64,000 bases of DNA from Euglena gracilis (Eukaryota > Euglenida > Euglenophyceae > Euglenales). The notes under the pieces were generated by a model. That model worked only from the letters and a program-made list of their open reading frames with translations. It had not been told where the DNA came from and ran no database searches. A program made the translations under genes and the position numbers. Each line of letters begins with the position of its first letter. Positions within the stretch are counted from its first letter, which is position 1. Shown here one piece after another: positions 32,801 to 43,109 of this stretch. The stretch is taken from the NCBI GenBank assembly GCA_039621445.1, contig CP154957.1:15244947-15308946 (forward strand), in the 5' to 3' direction.

Positions 32801-33237
32801 ACAAGGGATTTTGTTATTTTGGGGCCCTGGGACAGTTGAGCAACAAAAGGGATTGGCTTCCAAAACGGTTCGGCAACACAAGGGATTTTGTTATTTTGGG
32901 GCCCCGGAACAGTTGAGCAACAAAAGGGATTGGCTTCCAAAACGGTTCGGCAACACAGGGGATTTTGTTATTTTGGGGCCCTGGGACAGTTGAGCAACAA
33001 AAGGGATTGGCTTCCAAAACGGTTCGGCAACACAAGGGATTTTGTTATTTTGGGGCCCTGGGACAGTTGAGCAACAAAAGGGATTGGCTTCCAAAACGGT
33101 TCGGCAACACAAGGGATTTTGTTATTTTGGGGCCCTGGGACAGTTGAGCAACAAAAGGAATTGGCTTCCAAAACGGTTCGGCAACACAAGGGATTCTGTT
33201 ATTTTGGGGCCCTGGGACAGTTGAGCAACAAAAGGGA
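26842..33237. repeat. 77-bp satellite array, about 83 monomers
   Basis: The monomer landmarks are TTGAGCAACAAAAGGGATTG, GCTTCCAAAACGGTTCGGCA, ACACAAGGGATTTTGTTATT and TTGGGGCCCTGGGACAG. Variants (CCCCGGAACAG, AAGCGG, CAGGGGCAGGTG, GGTGCCCTG, CAGCAAAAATAATTCG) recur in fixed order. The marker CAGCAAAAATAATTCG appears at about 27307, 28814 and 30981. The first gap is 1507 bp (19 full monomers plus one 44-bp monomer) and the second 2167 bp. Because 77 is not a multiple of three, 60-73-codon frames restart every monomer on both strands; they are not genes. Confidence 0.97.
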
Positions 33238-33239
33238 TG

Positions 33240-33500
33240 TTTATGGTGCGTTTTTCGCTGTTTGAAATATGTTCAACGAAATTTTTGGCCAAACAAGGCA
33301 AATCAGTATTGGAGGGGGGGGGCTTAAAAAGTCGGTGACCCCCCCTTTTGGTACATTAGAGTGGCTAGTCGGTCGACTAGTCGACCGACTAGCCAGTTCC
33401 CCCCACCGACTAGTCGGTCGACTAGTAGTCGGTGAACTAGTCGACCGACTAGTCGGTCGACTAGCCAGTACCCCCCCCCCCCACTGTACGTCGGGGCGCC
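33240..33500. repeat. Right inverted arm of the satellite element
   Basis: CAAGGCAAATCAGTATTGG, a G tract, GGTGACCCCCCCTTTTGG, TACATTAGAGTGGCTAGTCG, then GACTAGTCGACC palindromes and CCAGTACCCCCC mirror the left arm. Small indels distinguish the arms. Confidence 0.85.
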
Positions 33501-33509
33501 GTCGGATGC

Positions 33510-34297
33510 TCATTTTTTCAAACCTCTGTTTTGCACGTCATTTTCAGGCAATTGCCTAAATTCGGCCTCGCCCGACCCGGCTCGGGTCCAGCCCAAATTT
33601 CCAGCTCTAGCTACCCCCCCCCCGGAGTCCTTAAAGGGATATGTGATTTTTAGTCTGAAAATATTCAATGATTCTGATTTGGTACAAATGTGGTGCACAC
33701 GAATCCACTGCATATGCGGTTGGTTCCGGAGATGCAGGGGTGGACGAGAGGGGGCCTGGCAGGGGTTGCCACAAGGCTGGCTGCCTTCCCATCCCGGCCC
33801 CCATGGCACACAACAAAGCAGGCATGCCCAGAGGCCCAACACACCGCCACAGATGCTTGCCTGTGTTGCATTCAGACAATTGCTTAAGCACTGGCCGACC
33901 CCCCCCCCCCCCGGCCCCCGGGGTGGGTGACTGGTTTTTTCGGAGTAACTGACTGGTCCCCCTCCCCCCCCTGGGGGGGGGTTCGGCAAAAAACCACTCA
34001 TCGGAGAAAATTTTTGGCCTTTTTTTCATATTTTTGGTCAAATTTCCTTTGGATTCCAGAGTGGCCGACCCCCGGGGTAGTGACTGATTGGTTTCCCGAA
34101 AAAGTGACTGACTGGTTTTTCGAAAAGTGGAGTGACCCCCCTCTTCCCCCCCGGAGTCGGTAAAAAATTGTATGGTTGCATTTCAGGGCAGCGGTTGTGG
34201 GTTTTCTGAGACCCGGCTTTGTTCTGCAACTCAAAAAGAATAACCGTTCGACAGCTCTGACGTGGTCGTCTCTGTTCTGTGGTCTTCGCCTTTTCAG
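33510..34297. other. MITE remains, no confident gene
   Basis: 33890-34165 contains GACTGGTTTTTTCGGAG, TCCAGAGTGGCCGACCCCC and GACTGATTGGTTTCCCG phrases of family 2 without clean ends. 33690-33880 is moderately GC-rich with all three + frames open, so no exon is called. Confidence 0.5.
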
Positions 34298-34640
34298 CTG
34301 TTGTTTGTTTGCCGCCGATTCCCCCATCCGGGAGAGAGGCACAACGATTCCTCTGAAAAGCACCCCTGGAAAGGCGGAAAACTTCACAAGCGGTAAGCGA
34401 AGACAGCAAAACTCTTTTCTGACTTTCATCCCTCCGAGACAGAAGGAGTTGTTTTTTTTTTTGCGTTGGAGAAGACTGTTGTCCCGCCCCCCAGCATTTC
34501 TCACCCCACATGCTCCACGTTCATGCACTCATCCATCCATTCATTTTTTTTCAGGGACCGATGCCATACGATTCAGGAAAGGCAAGATACGCAACGCACG
34601 GAGCATTGTGGTTTCTTTTGACGGGGGGGGGGGGTTGCCC
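34298..34640 (+). CDS. Two linked exons of an unidentified gene
   Basis: Exon 34298-34392 (acceptor CCTTTTCAG, donor AGCG|GTAAGC, the best consensus donor in the window) joins in phase 1 with an exon from 34555 (acceptor CATTTTTTTTCAG). The joined reading includes ADSPIRERGTTIPLKSTP, then GKAENFTSG and TDAIRFRKGKIRNARSIVV. The intron is 162 bp and in frame, so retention would also stay open. The second exon's 3' end is uncertain because a G run follows at about 34623. I do not recognise the family. Confidence 0.5.
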
Positions 34641-34659
34641 CCGGGGTCGGGGAAGGGGG

Positions 34660-35638
34660 TACGCGGCCCAGGGCAGCCCTGGCCTCCGGAAGACCGCACC
34701 CGCTGTTTCTGGGTGCCCTGCTCAGGGCCTGCCCTGTGGACCCTCCTCGCCCCTCACCTGCGTGCCGGGGGCGGAGGGCAGCTTCCTCCACTGGTTTGTC
34801 CAGTGGTTTGGGTTCCAGAACCAGCTCAAAAGCAAATTTGGCTGAAAACCCCAGTTGGTTGTGACCCCATTTCCCAGAGCCGGGTTTGGGGGGGGGCAAA
34901 AATTTTTCGGCCAGCGATGGGCGTGTGCGTGTGTAGTAAGCCAAAAATTGGTCACCCACACTGCGCCATTGTTTAAGTGAAGGGCAGGGTATGAAGTGAG
35001 CGGTGGTTTTGCGGCGGGGGGGGGGGAGGGTCCAGACCATACCCCCCTTCCCCCTTTCGGACTGAGGGGGGAGGGGTCTGGGACCCCAGGAACCAAAATT
35101 TTTTTTCCGGCTCTTCGTGCTGGGGAAGGTGAAATTTTGGGTGTATATTTTCTTAGGCGGCGCATCTCGCACTTAAGCTTTTTTTGGTCGATTTGCGCAT
35201 TTGCGCAAACCGACCAAAAACCATTTTGAGCACCAGCGTTGCAAAGGGGTGAGAGAGAGAGGCAACAGGATTGGACTGAATATGAGCGGATTATCGTTTT
35301 TGGCACCGGCTCTCCCAGGAGTTAGACCGTCACAAAAAACCCCGGACCTATCCCCCCAAAGTGAGAAAATGCCGACAAAAACACAAAAACCCCGGCACCG
35401 CCACCCCCCATTCCCTGTGTGACAACTGCCAGCGCCGGGTGGTGCTCTGGAGGTGGGGTGGCAGGTCCACCCCTTTGCTTGCTTTCTGAAGTTTTGCGGC
35501 ACATTGTGGAGGTTTTTGAAGTTGGTCACGAAAGGAGTGGTAGTGCACATGGCACATAAACAACGGATAGAAAGAAAACTCTGCTACTGCTACTGGGGTT
35601 GATGAGGGGTATACATAACACAGGAGGATTGCCACCAG
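34660..35638. other. Ambiguous GC-rich patch then repeats
   Basis: 34670-34850 is GC-rich with two open + frames (one ends FLHWFVQWFGFQNQLKS before a stop) and could be a further exon. No clean acceptor decides it. The rest is G/C tract and TTGCGCATTTGCGCAAACCG repeat material. Confidence 0.4.
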
Positions 35639-36094
35639 CAGGGGGGGGGGGAAATGCAACTTGCATAATTTGCATTTTTTTGCATAATCGGCTTTTCCCG
35701 AAATTTGCATTTTTTTGCATTTTTTTGCATTTTTTTGCATAAAATATTTTCCCCGGAAAAATTTTTTGTAGTTGGTTGCCATATGTTTGAATTTTTTTTG
35801 CATATTTTTGCATTTTCTACATAAAATATTTTGCCCTGGAAAAGAATTTTGTTGTTGGTTGCCATATGTATGGATTTTTTTGCATTTTTTTGCACTTTTT
35901 TTGCATAAAATATTTTGCCATGGAAATTTTTTTTGATCTTCGGCAGCAAAGCTCTGTTATATTCCAGCTTTTTCTCAGGTTTTTCATGCAAGTTGCATTT
36001 TTTTGCATTTTTTTTTGCATTTTTTTTGCATTTTTTTTGCATTTTTTTGACTTGCATAATTTGAAGGGCCCAGTTGCATTTCCCCCCCCCCCCT
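35639..36094. mobile_element. G-tract/AAATGCAAC MITE, family 4 copy a
   Basis: CAGGGGGGGGGGGGAAATGC ... GTTGCATTTCCCCCCCCCCCC(T) form inverted ends. The flanks GCCACCAG (35631-35638) and GGCACCAG (36095-36102) match at seven of eight. The interior is packed with GCATTTTTTT and two CATAAAATATTTT blocks. Near-identical along its length to 47021-47473. Confidence 0.85.
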
Positions 36095-36368
36095 GGCACC
36101 AGTTATCTGTTGAATTCGGTGGCAAGTTGCCCCTCAATGCCCCACTGATGTTTAAGTCTCTGTGGCACAATATTGGGGGTGAAAGGCCCCGCTAAACTCA
36201 GTTGCCTGAGAATGTTGTTTATTTTGATCTTTCAGGGGCCAAGAAATGGTTTTTCAGAGCTTCAATTGCCGATGCCCAAATTCAGGCCGGCAGGCTGGTC
36301 TTTTAGTTGTATTTAAATTCTACAGAATACCTCGTACGTAAGGCCACACCCTCTAAATGGTAACTGTG

Positions 36369-36690
36369 TTACCTACCCCCCCCCCCCCCCCCGGAAACTG
36401 TCATGCCCGAGAACCTGTCAGGGTCCCGCCCGGGAAACTGTCAGGGTCCCCGGTACCGGCCAACCTGTCAGTATACGAAGTTGTCAGGGTCCCCGGTACC
36501 GGCCAACCTGTCAGGGTCATTTTTCATTGACTTTCCCTTGAAATGCCCTACCCGGGAAACTGTCAGGGTCCCGCCCGGGAAACTGTCAGGGTCCCTGGTA
36601 CTGGCCAACCTGTCAGTATAGGAAGTTGTCAGGGTCCCCGGTACTGGCCAACCTGTCAGGTGACAGTTTCCCGGGGGGGGGGGTAGGTAA
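36369..36690. mobile_element. Inverted-repeat element with GTCAGGGTCCC internal repeats
   Basis: TTACCTACCCCC ... GGGGGTAGGTAA are exact inverted ends, followed inward by CCGGAAACTGTCA / TGACAGTTTCCCGG. Inside, GTCAGGGTCCC with alternating GGTAC(C/T)GGCCAACCTGTCAG and CGGGAAACTGTCAGGG is repeated about seven times. It abuts the TA-flanked element at 36696. Confidence 0.7.
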
Positions 36691-36695
36691 GTTGT

Positions 36696-36950
36696 ACCCG
36701 CCCCCCCCCCCTTGTCGTACGACCACCCCTCATTTACGACCACCCCCCGGTCACCGGTTGCAGGTCATGGGGGTGTTATGACCCCCCCCTGGTCACAGGT
36801 TGCAGGTTGCGAAAATTAACACCACCTTACCTACGACCGCCCCCGCATTTACGACCACCTATCACAGGTTGCAGTTATGGGGGTGTTACGACCCCCCCCC
36901 CCCCGGTCACAGGTTGCAGGAACCCGGTCATACGACAAGGGGGGGGCGGG
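36696..36950. mobile_element. GTCGTACGAC element with TA target, family 5 copy a
   Basis: CCCGCCCCC-tract-CTTGTCGTACGACC ... GGTCATACGACAAG-G tract-CGGG are inverted ends flanked by TA on both sides. The interior has three GGTCACAGGTTGCAGG-type units, each beside a GGGGGTGTTA(T/C)GACCCCC palindrome. TA duplications are typical of Tc1/mariner and related groups. No open frame. Confidence 0.8.
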
Positions 36951-38182
36951 TACAAGAGGTCCGTCTGCGCAGTTGCACAAACCGACCAAAAAGTCTGTTT
37001 TCATATTTTCACAAACCAACCACTTGTAATTTTATACACACATCAATTTCGGCTGGCACACATTGGATTTTTTACAGTTGCACAAATGGTTGACGTGCGC
37101 ATTTGCGCACACCGTCCATTTACGCCTTTGCCCACTCGACCTCCAAATTTCTCACACAGCCAGGTTTCAGGGTGTTGTTCCAGGCTTGGGCACACCTCAC
37201 AAAATCGTTCAGTCTACATCATATATTAATGAGACAACCATTGCAAGGTTCTAAACACACCTGCTGGGTGTTTATTATATGCTGTGGTGATACCTGCTCT
37301 TGGGCACCCCATTTGCCAAAGTCCCTGCTTCCATCTCCATGTCCTGGGGCACCCATCACATCCCACTTACATTTTTGGGTTTTGGGGTCACATCTTGTCG
37401 TTTTTGTAAAAAAAATGTCGGTGTTTGCACATTTGCACACATCGACAAAGAAAAAAAAGCTTAAGTGCGAGATGCGCCGCCTAAGATTTTGTCTAATTTT
37501 TCAAAAAAGTGTGCCAAAAGCAATTTTTGGGCTTTTGTCAAGGCCCCCAAAAAATTTCTGGCACTTTGCGCCGGGAAATTTTTGCACGGGGGGATCCGAA
37601 TCAGGCATTATTCTTTTAAGGCGAAGATTCTCAAAAAATTTCAGGTTTTTTAAGATTTTTTTTACAGGCATTTTGAACCTTCAAGAATTTTTAAGGCGTT
37701 TTTTCCATTTTCCATTTGTGGTCAAAGAGCAATCTGGGCACCAACGTCCGCTCGGGTTGAAAATCAAAACCCATTTTTTTGAGTTTTGGGTGGCTTGACA
37801 GTGCTGCAGAAAGTTCCAGCGATGTCAGAAATTATTTTTTTCCCCGGAGTTGGCTTGTTTTTTGCCAAGGGTTTTGCGATTTCTTTTTTTGCTCCAAATT
37901 CGAAAAATTTTCGAGGACCATTTAAGGTTTTTTAAGGCATTTGGGCAAAAAAATCAGGTGTCTTTTTAGGTTTTTTGAGGGTTTTTTCAGGAGACTTAAA
38001 AGAACAATGCCTGGTCTGAACCACCCCCCCTCCTCCTCTCCGCTCATTTGATACACTGCGGGGGGGGTGTCCCCCCCACTCTGGACCGCCTCCCTTTTTT
38101 TCGAACCCTGGGTCAACCCCTCACCAGGAACTTGTTTTAGGTTTGGATGCCCGGGGGCCCAGGGCAGAATGAGGGTCCCAAT
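36951..38182. other. No gene seen
   Basis: T-rich DNA with TTGCGCA(C/A)AC motifs, GGCGCCGGGAAATTT-like hairpins (37565) and TTTAAGG phrases. Frames exist but show only compositional bias. Confidence 0.5.
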
Positions 38183-38424
38183 CAGGGGTTTCTCTTAGTC
38201 TTGGACCCTTGGGGGGGGGGTAGGGTGGCTGTGTCCGGCTGAACCCCCCCCCCCTGACGGACCCCTGGGGGCAGGGTTGGATGGGAAGCCCTTCGGTATT
38301 GAGGTAGGTGGTAGGGGGGGGGGGGTCCTGACCCCCCCCCCCCTGGGGGGTAAGGTGGTAGGGGGGGGGTCCGGACCCCCCCCCTAGATGTTAGGAGGGG
38401 GGGTCCGGACCCCCCACCCCCCCC

Positions 38425-38592
38425 TTGACAGGGCGCAACACAGGGATGCACAAAGACGGCCCGATCGGTAGGGCATGTCTCTCCTGGAAAGAGCCCACAG
38501 GCAGCTCGTAGCTTGGCCTGGATGATATACGACGCCGGGAGGGAGCAGACAAGAACAGCCAATGCCATGCCCAGGGTGTGAATGACACCAAA
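38425..38592 (-). CDS. Possible captured exon of a membrane protein
   Basis: On the minus strand one frame reads IHTLGMALAVLVCSLPASY, then IIQAKLRAACGLFPGETC. The first part is a convincing membrane helix (about 18 hydrophobic residues). The segment is balanced in composition and sits between G/C tracts of the composite element. No clear splice sites, start or stop are tied to it, so it may be a gene fragment carried by the transposon. The parent gene is not recognised. Confidence 0.33.
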
Positions 38593-39689
38593 TGATGACA
38601 AAAATAGCAGAAAATTTTCTTCCGGCGCTGTGCGCCGGAAAATTAGCAAAAAAAACACCCCTTTTGCTGACTTTTGGACATATTGCCCATTTTTTGATGT
38701 GTTGGTGTTTTCCCCCCAAGAAATGTTCAAAAAATTTCAAAAAATGAGCATTTTTGGATCGATTTCCAAAGAAAAATCAGGGATTATTGGCCGATTTCCG
38801 GCCCTTTGCCCGTCCATGAAATCGAAAAATTTTCCCCCCCCCCCCCCCTCAGTTTCGAGGTAGGAGGGGGGGTCCGACCCCCCCCCCCTCAGTTTCGAGG
38901 TAGGAGGGGGGGTCGCTGAGCTCTTATCTCTTTAGAGTAAGAGCGAAGCCTACCACCAGGGAAAAGTGAGGGGTCGGACCCGCCCCCCCTCCCCCAGCCC
39001 CCCCCCCCTCTGGGTATACCGTGAAAACCGCGGATTATCACCATGACCCCGGCCCGGTTCCGGAAATTTTTTTTTTCAGATGCGAGCGACTGGATTTCTA
39101 GTTTCCGAATCACCTGGGTTTGACCCCCAACTCCCCGCCAGACCCGAGTTATTCACGCGCGAAGGGGTCCAAACTCGGTAGGATATACCCGCCCCCCCCT
39201 TTGGACTCTGCCATTTCGGCCAAAAAATGTCAATTTTCAAAATATCTCCAAAATGAAGCCAAATCAAAGGAAATGTCCGGAGACCTGATTTGAAGCCCTT
39301 GGAACGCCCCATCTGCTGGTATTTTGATTTCCCCGCAACTCCCCGCCCAGCCCGAGATACGGCCGTTTTTGGCCCAGATGGCCGTTTTGTACACTTTTCC
39401 CACTGTTCGACTTAGCTGTTTTCGGGGGGTGGGGGGGTTAAAAAACCAATGTTTTCAAAATTTCTCGAAAATGATGCAAAATCAAAGGAAATGTCCAGAG
39501 ACCTAAATTGAAGCCCTTGGAACGCTCTATCTACTGGGATTTTGGTTTCCCCGCAACTCCCCGCCCAGCCCGAGATACGGGCGTTTTTTTTTTTTTGGGC
39601 CAATTTGGCCATTTCAGGCCATTTTGTACACTTTTCCCTCTGTTCGACTTGGCCGTTTTCGGCCAAAAAAAGTCGAAAAAAATCGAAAA

Positions 39690-40470
39690 ATTTTTTTTTT
39701 TGCCCGAAACGATGTTTTTCAGCCTCCCGGACCCAGAAAAACTGTTTTTGAGCCGAAAACGAGCGTTTTTCGACCTGCCGGCGCCCCGTTATGGGCCGCC
39801 GACCCGTTGACTTTGGGTCAAAACCGGGTCAAAAAAGTCGAAAAAAATCGAAAATTTTTTTTTGCCCGAAACGATGTTTTTTGGCCTCCCGGACCCGGAA
39901 AAACTGTTTCTGAGCCGAAAACGAGCGTTTTTCGACCCGCCAGCGCCCCGTTTTGGACCGCCGACCCATTGACTTTGGGTCAAAACCGGGTCAAAAAAGT
40001 CGAAAAAAATAGAAAAAATTTTTTGGGCCCGAAACGATGTTTTTTGGCCTCCCAGACCCGGAAAAACTGTTTTTGAGCCGAAAACGAGCGTTTTTCGACC
40101 CGCCGGCGCCCCGTTTTGGGCCGCCGACCCATGGACTTCGGGCCAAAACCCGTCAAAAACGTCGAAAAATTCAAAAAAAAATTGCCCGAAACGATGTTTT
40201 TAGGCTTCCCAGATCCGGAAAAACTGTTTCTGAGCCGAAAACGAGCGTTTTTCGACCCGCCAGCGCCCCGTTTTGGGCCGCCGACCCATTGACTTTGGGT
40301 CAAAACCGGGTCGAAAAAGTCGAAAAAAAATCGAAAAATTTTCTTTTGCCCGTCAAAAAATTCAAAAAAACGTCGAAAAATTCAAAAAAAAATGCCCGAA
40401 ACGATGTTTTTAGGCCTCCCAGACCCGGAAAAACTGTTTTTGAGCCGAAAATGAGCGTTTTTCGACCCAC
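39690..40470. repeat. Tandem array of about 160-bp units
   Basis: About five units. Each has GCCCGAAACGATGTTTTT, CTCCC(G/A)GACCCGGAAAAACTG, GAGCCGAAAACGAGCGTTTT, CGACCCGCCGGCGCCCCG and GACTTTGGGTCAAAACC. Single related units occur at 12440-12565. Unit spacing is about 157-170 bp, with a longer last step. Confidence 0.85.
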
Positions 40471-40875
40471 CGGCCCCCCCATTTCTGGCACAAAACCCAT
40501 AGATTTCAGGCAAAAGAGCTCCATGGAGTGGGCCGGTATGTATGGAGGGGTCAATGAAGGGGTGGGTGCGCGCTTATTAAGAGCTCAGCACCATTCAAAA
40601 CCTAGTCCGACCCCCCCCCCCCCCTCAAGGCTTCCCATCGAACCCTGCCTGGGGGGTCTGCCCAGGGGAGGATGGGATATTCTTTTCGTCGGCAAAGGCG
40701 CCGAAAATTTTTGAAAAGGGTGCTATTTTTTTTAGCATGTTTCACGTTTTTTTTGCCATTTTCGGGGAAACTTGAGTGGGTCCCCTGGCCCCCCCCCCTC
40801 CGGGGCCCCCAGGGGGTGGGTGGGTGGGTGGACCCCCCCCCCTCCCCAGTCTGAAAAAAAGCCCATGGTCCCAAT

Positions 40876-41747
40876 CTCCACAGTGTTCCTGGCATTTCAT
40901 AGCTTGCATGCCATGCTGAGCCATGAAGCTTTTTTTAGGGGAACGAAAGCAGGCAGGCACCCAAGCTGCCCCCCGGCACCTCACTGTGCCCTACCCCTTT
41001 CCTGCCTCCCTCCCCCCCTCCCTGCCTCCCTCCCCCCCTCCCGAACCTCCTGCCCCTGTGTGGTCCTTATAGCACCGTACCCCTAGTTCAAGGCTTGCCC
41101 CGGGTGGGGAATGCGGCATGACTCTCTCTCTCACACACATCCATCCATACAGACAGACAGGCAGGCAGGCAGACAGACACACATACAAACATTGCATACA
41201 AGCTTGCATATTTGCACACATGCATATTCAGATACACACGTGCATATATACCGACCTGCAGTTCCAACAACAGCGGTGACGCTTCGTTGCGGTTCCCCCT
41301 GCTCTTTTGGTGTGTCGCCCGCAGCCCCTCCCGGTGATCCACCTGTCCTGTGCACCGCAAATTGGGCATTGCTTCCGCAGGCTGATGCTGCTCGCTGTGC
41401 CTCGCCTTGGTCCAACCATTTGCGCAAGGTTGATGCGAAACTGCCAATCCCGTCAGCCAAGTGTGGGGACACAAGTCATGTTTCATGTTGAAAAAAAATC
41501 GCGCACTGATGTTTTGATTTTGTTTTGTCTTTTGTCGCGCCCGTCAAATTCAATTTTGCTGCTGGCCGGCAGAGAGAGATATTTTTTTTGTGATTTTAGT
41601 TTATTTATTAGTTTTCCAGTGCGGTATGGTGGCGGGTGTTGCATTTTTGTTTCTGTTTGTCACGGCCTACTTTGGGGCCCTGACCAGGCTTGTGTTTAGT
41701 CGGGTGCCTTCCCTACGCGGGGGGGGGGGGGGGCTGGGGGCAGGCAG
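40876..41747. other. Unique and simple-repeat DNA, no confident gene
   Basis: CCTCCCTCCCCCCCT repeats (41000-41045) and CACA/CAGGCAGG simple sequence (41130-41250) surround moderately GC-rich DNA (41270-41480) that is open on both strands. No decisive exon signals. Confidence 0.45.
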
Positions 41748-41899
41748 TGGTGGTGTTGCTCCCGAACGGATGCGAGGCGCCCCCGGGTTGGTCCGCCTGC
41801 TTCCTGCCTCTCACGTGCGCATTCAACCGGATGCACACCCCGCTGAACCCGTTTGTGCATCGTGTAAAAGTCCCCCTGCGCACCGAAGGCGCTTTCTGG
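41748..41899 (+). CDS. Probable exon, product unknown
   Basis: Acceptor GGGGCAGGCAG, donor TGG|GTGGGAGT. The open frame has VLLPNGCEAPPGWSACF, LPLTCAFNRMHTPLNPF and VHRVKVPLRTEGAFW, with high third-position GC as in the eIF4E exons. Phase 2 in, phase 0 out. No adjoining exon was fixed. The product is unrecognised. Confidence 0.45.
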
Positions 41900-43096
41900 G
41901 TGGGAGTCAATCAGGCCGCCCACCGTCACCCTCAAATCAATGGCAGTTCGGTCCATCGGAGGAACAGGGGATTTTTCTAAGCCGGAAAGACCCCCCTCCA
42001 GCCAGCAGCTCCTCCTCCAAAAAAAATTGGAAAAGGGGTCTGAAGAATTTTTTTGGGAGTAGGGCGGTCCTAAACATAAAAAAGCACAATCCCAGCAAAG
42101 TTTTTGGTTTCCTTTTTGGCTTGGAATTGTTTCAGTTCGGTTTTGTGTCGCCTGCTTCAGGGGGATATGCAGAGCGCATATTTTGCACACGTAGCGCATA
42201 CCATTTTTCCCCTTCCATTGGATTTGATTTTGATAGTGAGTTTGACCTCTTGAGCCCCCCCCCCCCCGCTATCCCATGTTTTCAGGCTTCTTTGCAATTA
42301 GCCCTGCGAGCACTCCAAAATGCAGATTTAGGCCCCAAAAGATCCCAGCTGGTTTTGCATTCCATTTTGGCACATCAGGGGCGTGCAGGGATGCCCACCA
42401 AGAATATCCAGTCAGCCAGCAGCCTTTTTTCGAGCCCCGGATCCCCCATCAACAAGATGCATTTATTTCCAGCCACCTTTCGGGCGGCTGGACAGTAACG
42501 GATTTGGGTGGACGGAAATGCACTTTCGGGGGTACAAGGTTGGGCCAAAAATGGGCAAAAATGGATCAAAAATGGGCGAAAATTGTTTGAGAAAAAGCTG
42601 CCCAATACATTTTAGGGTAAAAAAAATCGATCTTTTGCATAATTGGCAGTTTTTTTTTGGACGGTTGTACAATTTCGCTTTTTTTTGGCACCCGGTTCGA
42701 CCCCGGGTCGGGCCCAGCTCCAGCCCGGGGCCTTAGATTCACTTAACATCTATGTGACCCCTCCCCCAAGAGGGGGGGTTTGAGAGTACCTGACTGGGCC
42801 GAAAAATTTTCAGTGTTTGTTGCTGATTTTGGCTGAATTTTGGGTGGGGGTGGGTGGTTGACCCCCCCCCCCCAAAGGTCGGTGGGTTTTCGAAAGAAAA
42901 AAAAGTGGGTGGGTGGGTTTGGACCCGGGAAAATGTCCCCCCCCCCACCCAGGGGTTCACCCAGTGAATCCATGCCTGCGACCCCCATGGGGGGGGGGTC
43001 AGCCAGCAGCCTGTTTCCAACCAGCCCAAACTTTCCAGCCTCTCTGGGGGGGGGGGGTCAAGCAACGCCCTGGGCATCACCTCGCACTTTTTGCAG
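41900..43096. other. Repeat-rich, no gene seen
   Basis: MITE-like G/C tracts at 42255, 42865-42960 and 43040. TATGCAGAGCGCATATTTTGC (42165) is related to the foldback element in the eIF4E intron. The segment 42360-42640 is unique but lacks exon features. Confidence 0.45.
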
Positions 43097-43109
43097 TGTC
43101 GGTTGGCTC

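Larger units (their letters stand above)
26550..33500. mobile_element. 6.95-kb inverted-arm element filled by a 77-bp satellite
   Basis: The shared string CGTCGGATGC flanks it on both sides (26540-26549 and 33500-33509), consistent with a 9-10-bp target duplication. The outer ends are GGCCCC-AATATTTAGACTGGGG and its rough mirror CCCCACTGTACGTCGGGGCGCC. Arms of about 270 bp (26550-26825 and 33240-33500) are inverted copies. In order from outside: G tract, TACTGGCTAGTCG palindrome cluster, CACTCTAATGTACCAAAAGG, GTCACCGACTTTTTAAGCC, CCTCCAATACTGATTTGCC. Between the arms lies almost only the 77-bp satellite. Long arms with a 9-10-bp duplication recall Mutator-like elements, but no transposase is present, so the class is inference. 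Confidence 0.8.
38183..40867. mobile_element. Composite family-1 element with 2.4 kb of internal cargo
   Basis: The left end CAGGGGTTTCTCTTAGTC and right end CAGTCTGAAAAAAAGCCCATG are diverged family-1 termini. They are flanked by the exact 8-bp duplication GTCCCAAT (38175-38182 and 40868-40875). Inside are a second inverted pair (GGCAGGGTTGGATGGGAAGC at 38271 and its mirror near 40628), a gene-like minus-strand segment (38425-38592), the dispersed repeat of 11850-12690 (38905-39560) and a tandem array (39690-40470). Either the MITE received nested insertions or it is a long cargo-carrying relative. Confidence 0.65.

Noticed and set aside
26804-33224. Dozens of 60-73-codon genes on both strands of the satellite
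   Set aside because: The period (77) is not a multiple of three, so every frame reopens in each monomer. The frames are simply repeats of one another.
26842-33237. CRISPR-like array
   Set aside because: Units are contiguous 77-bp monomers without variable spacers, and the genome is eukaryotic.
34670-34850. Terminal exon ending LHWFVQWFG
   Set aside because: A second frame is equally open and no acceptor is decisive; left as an ambiguous patch.
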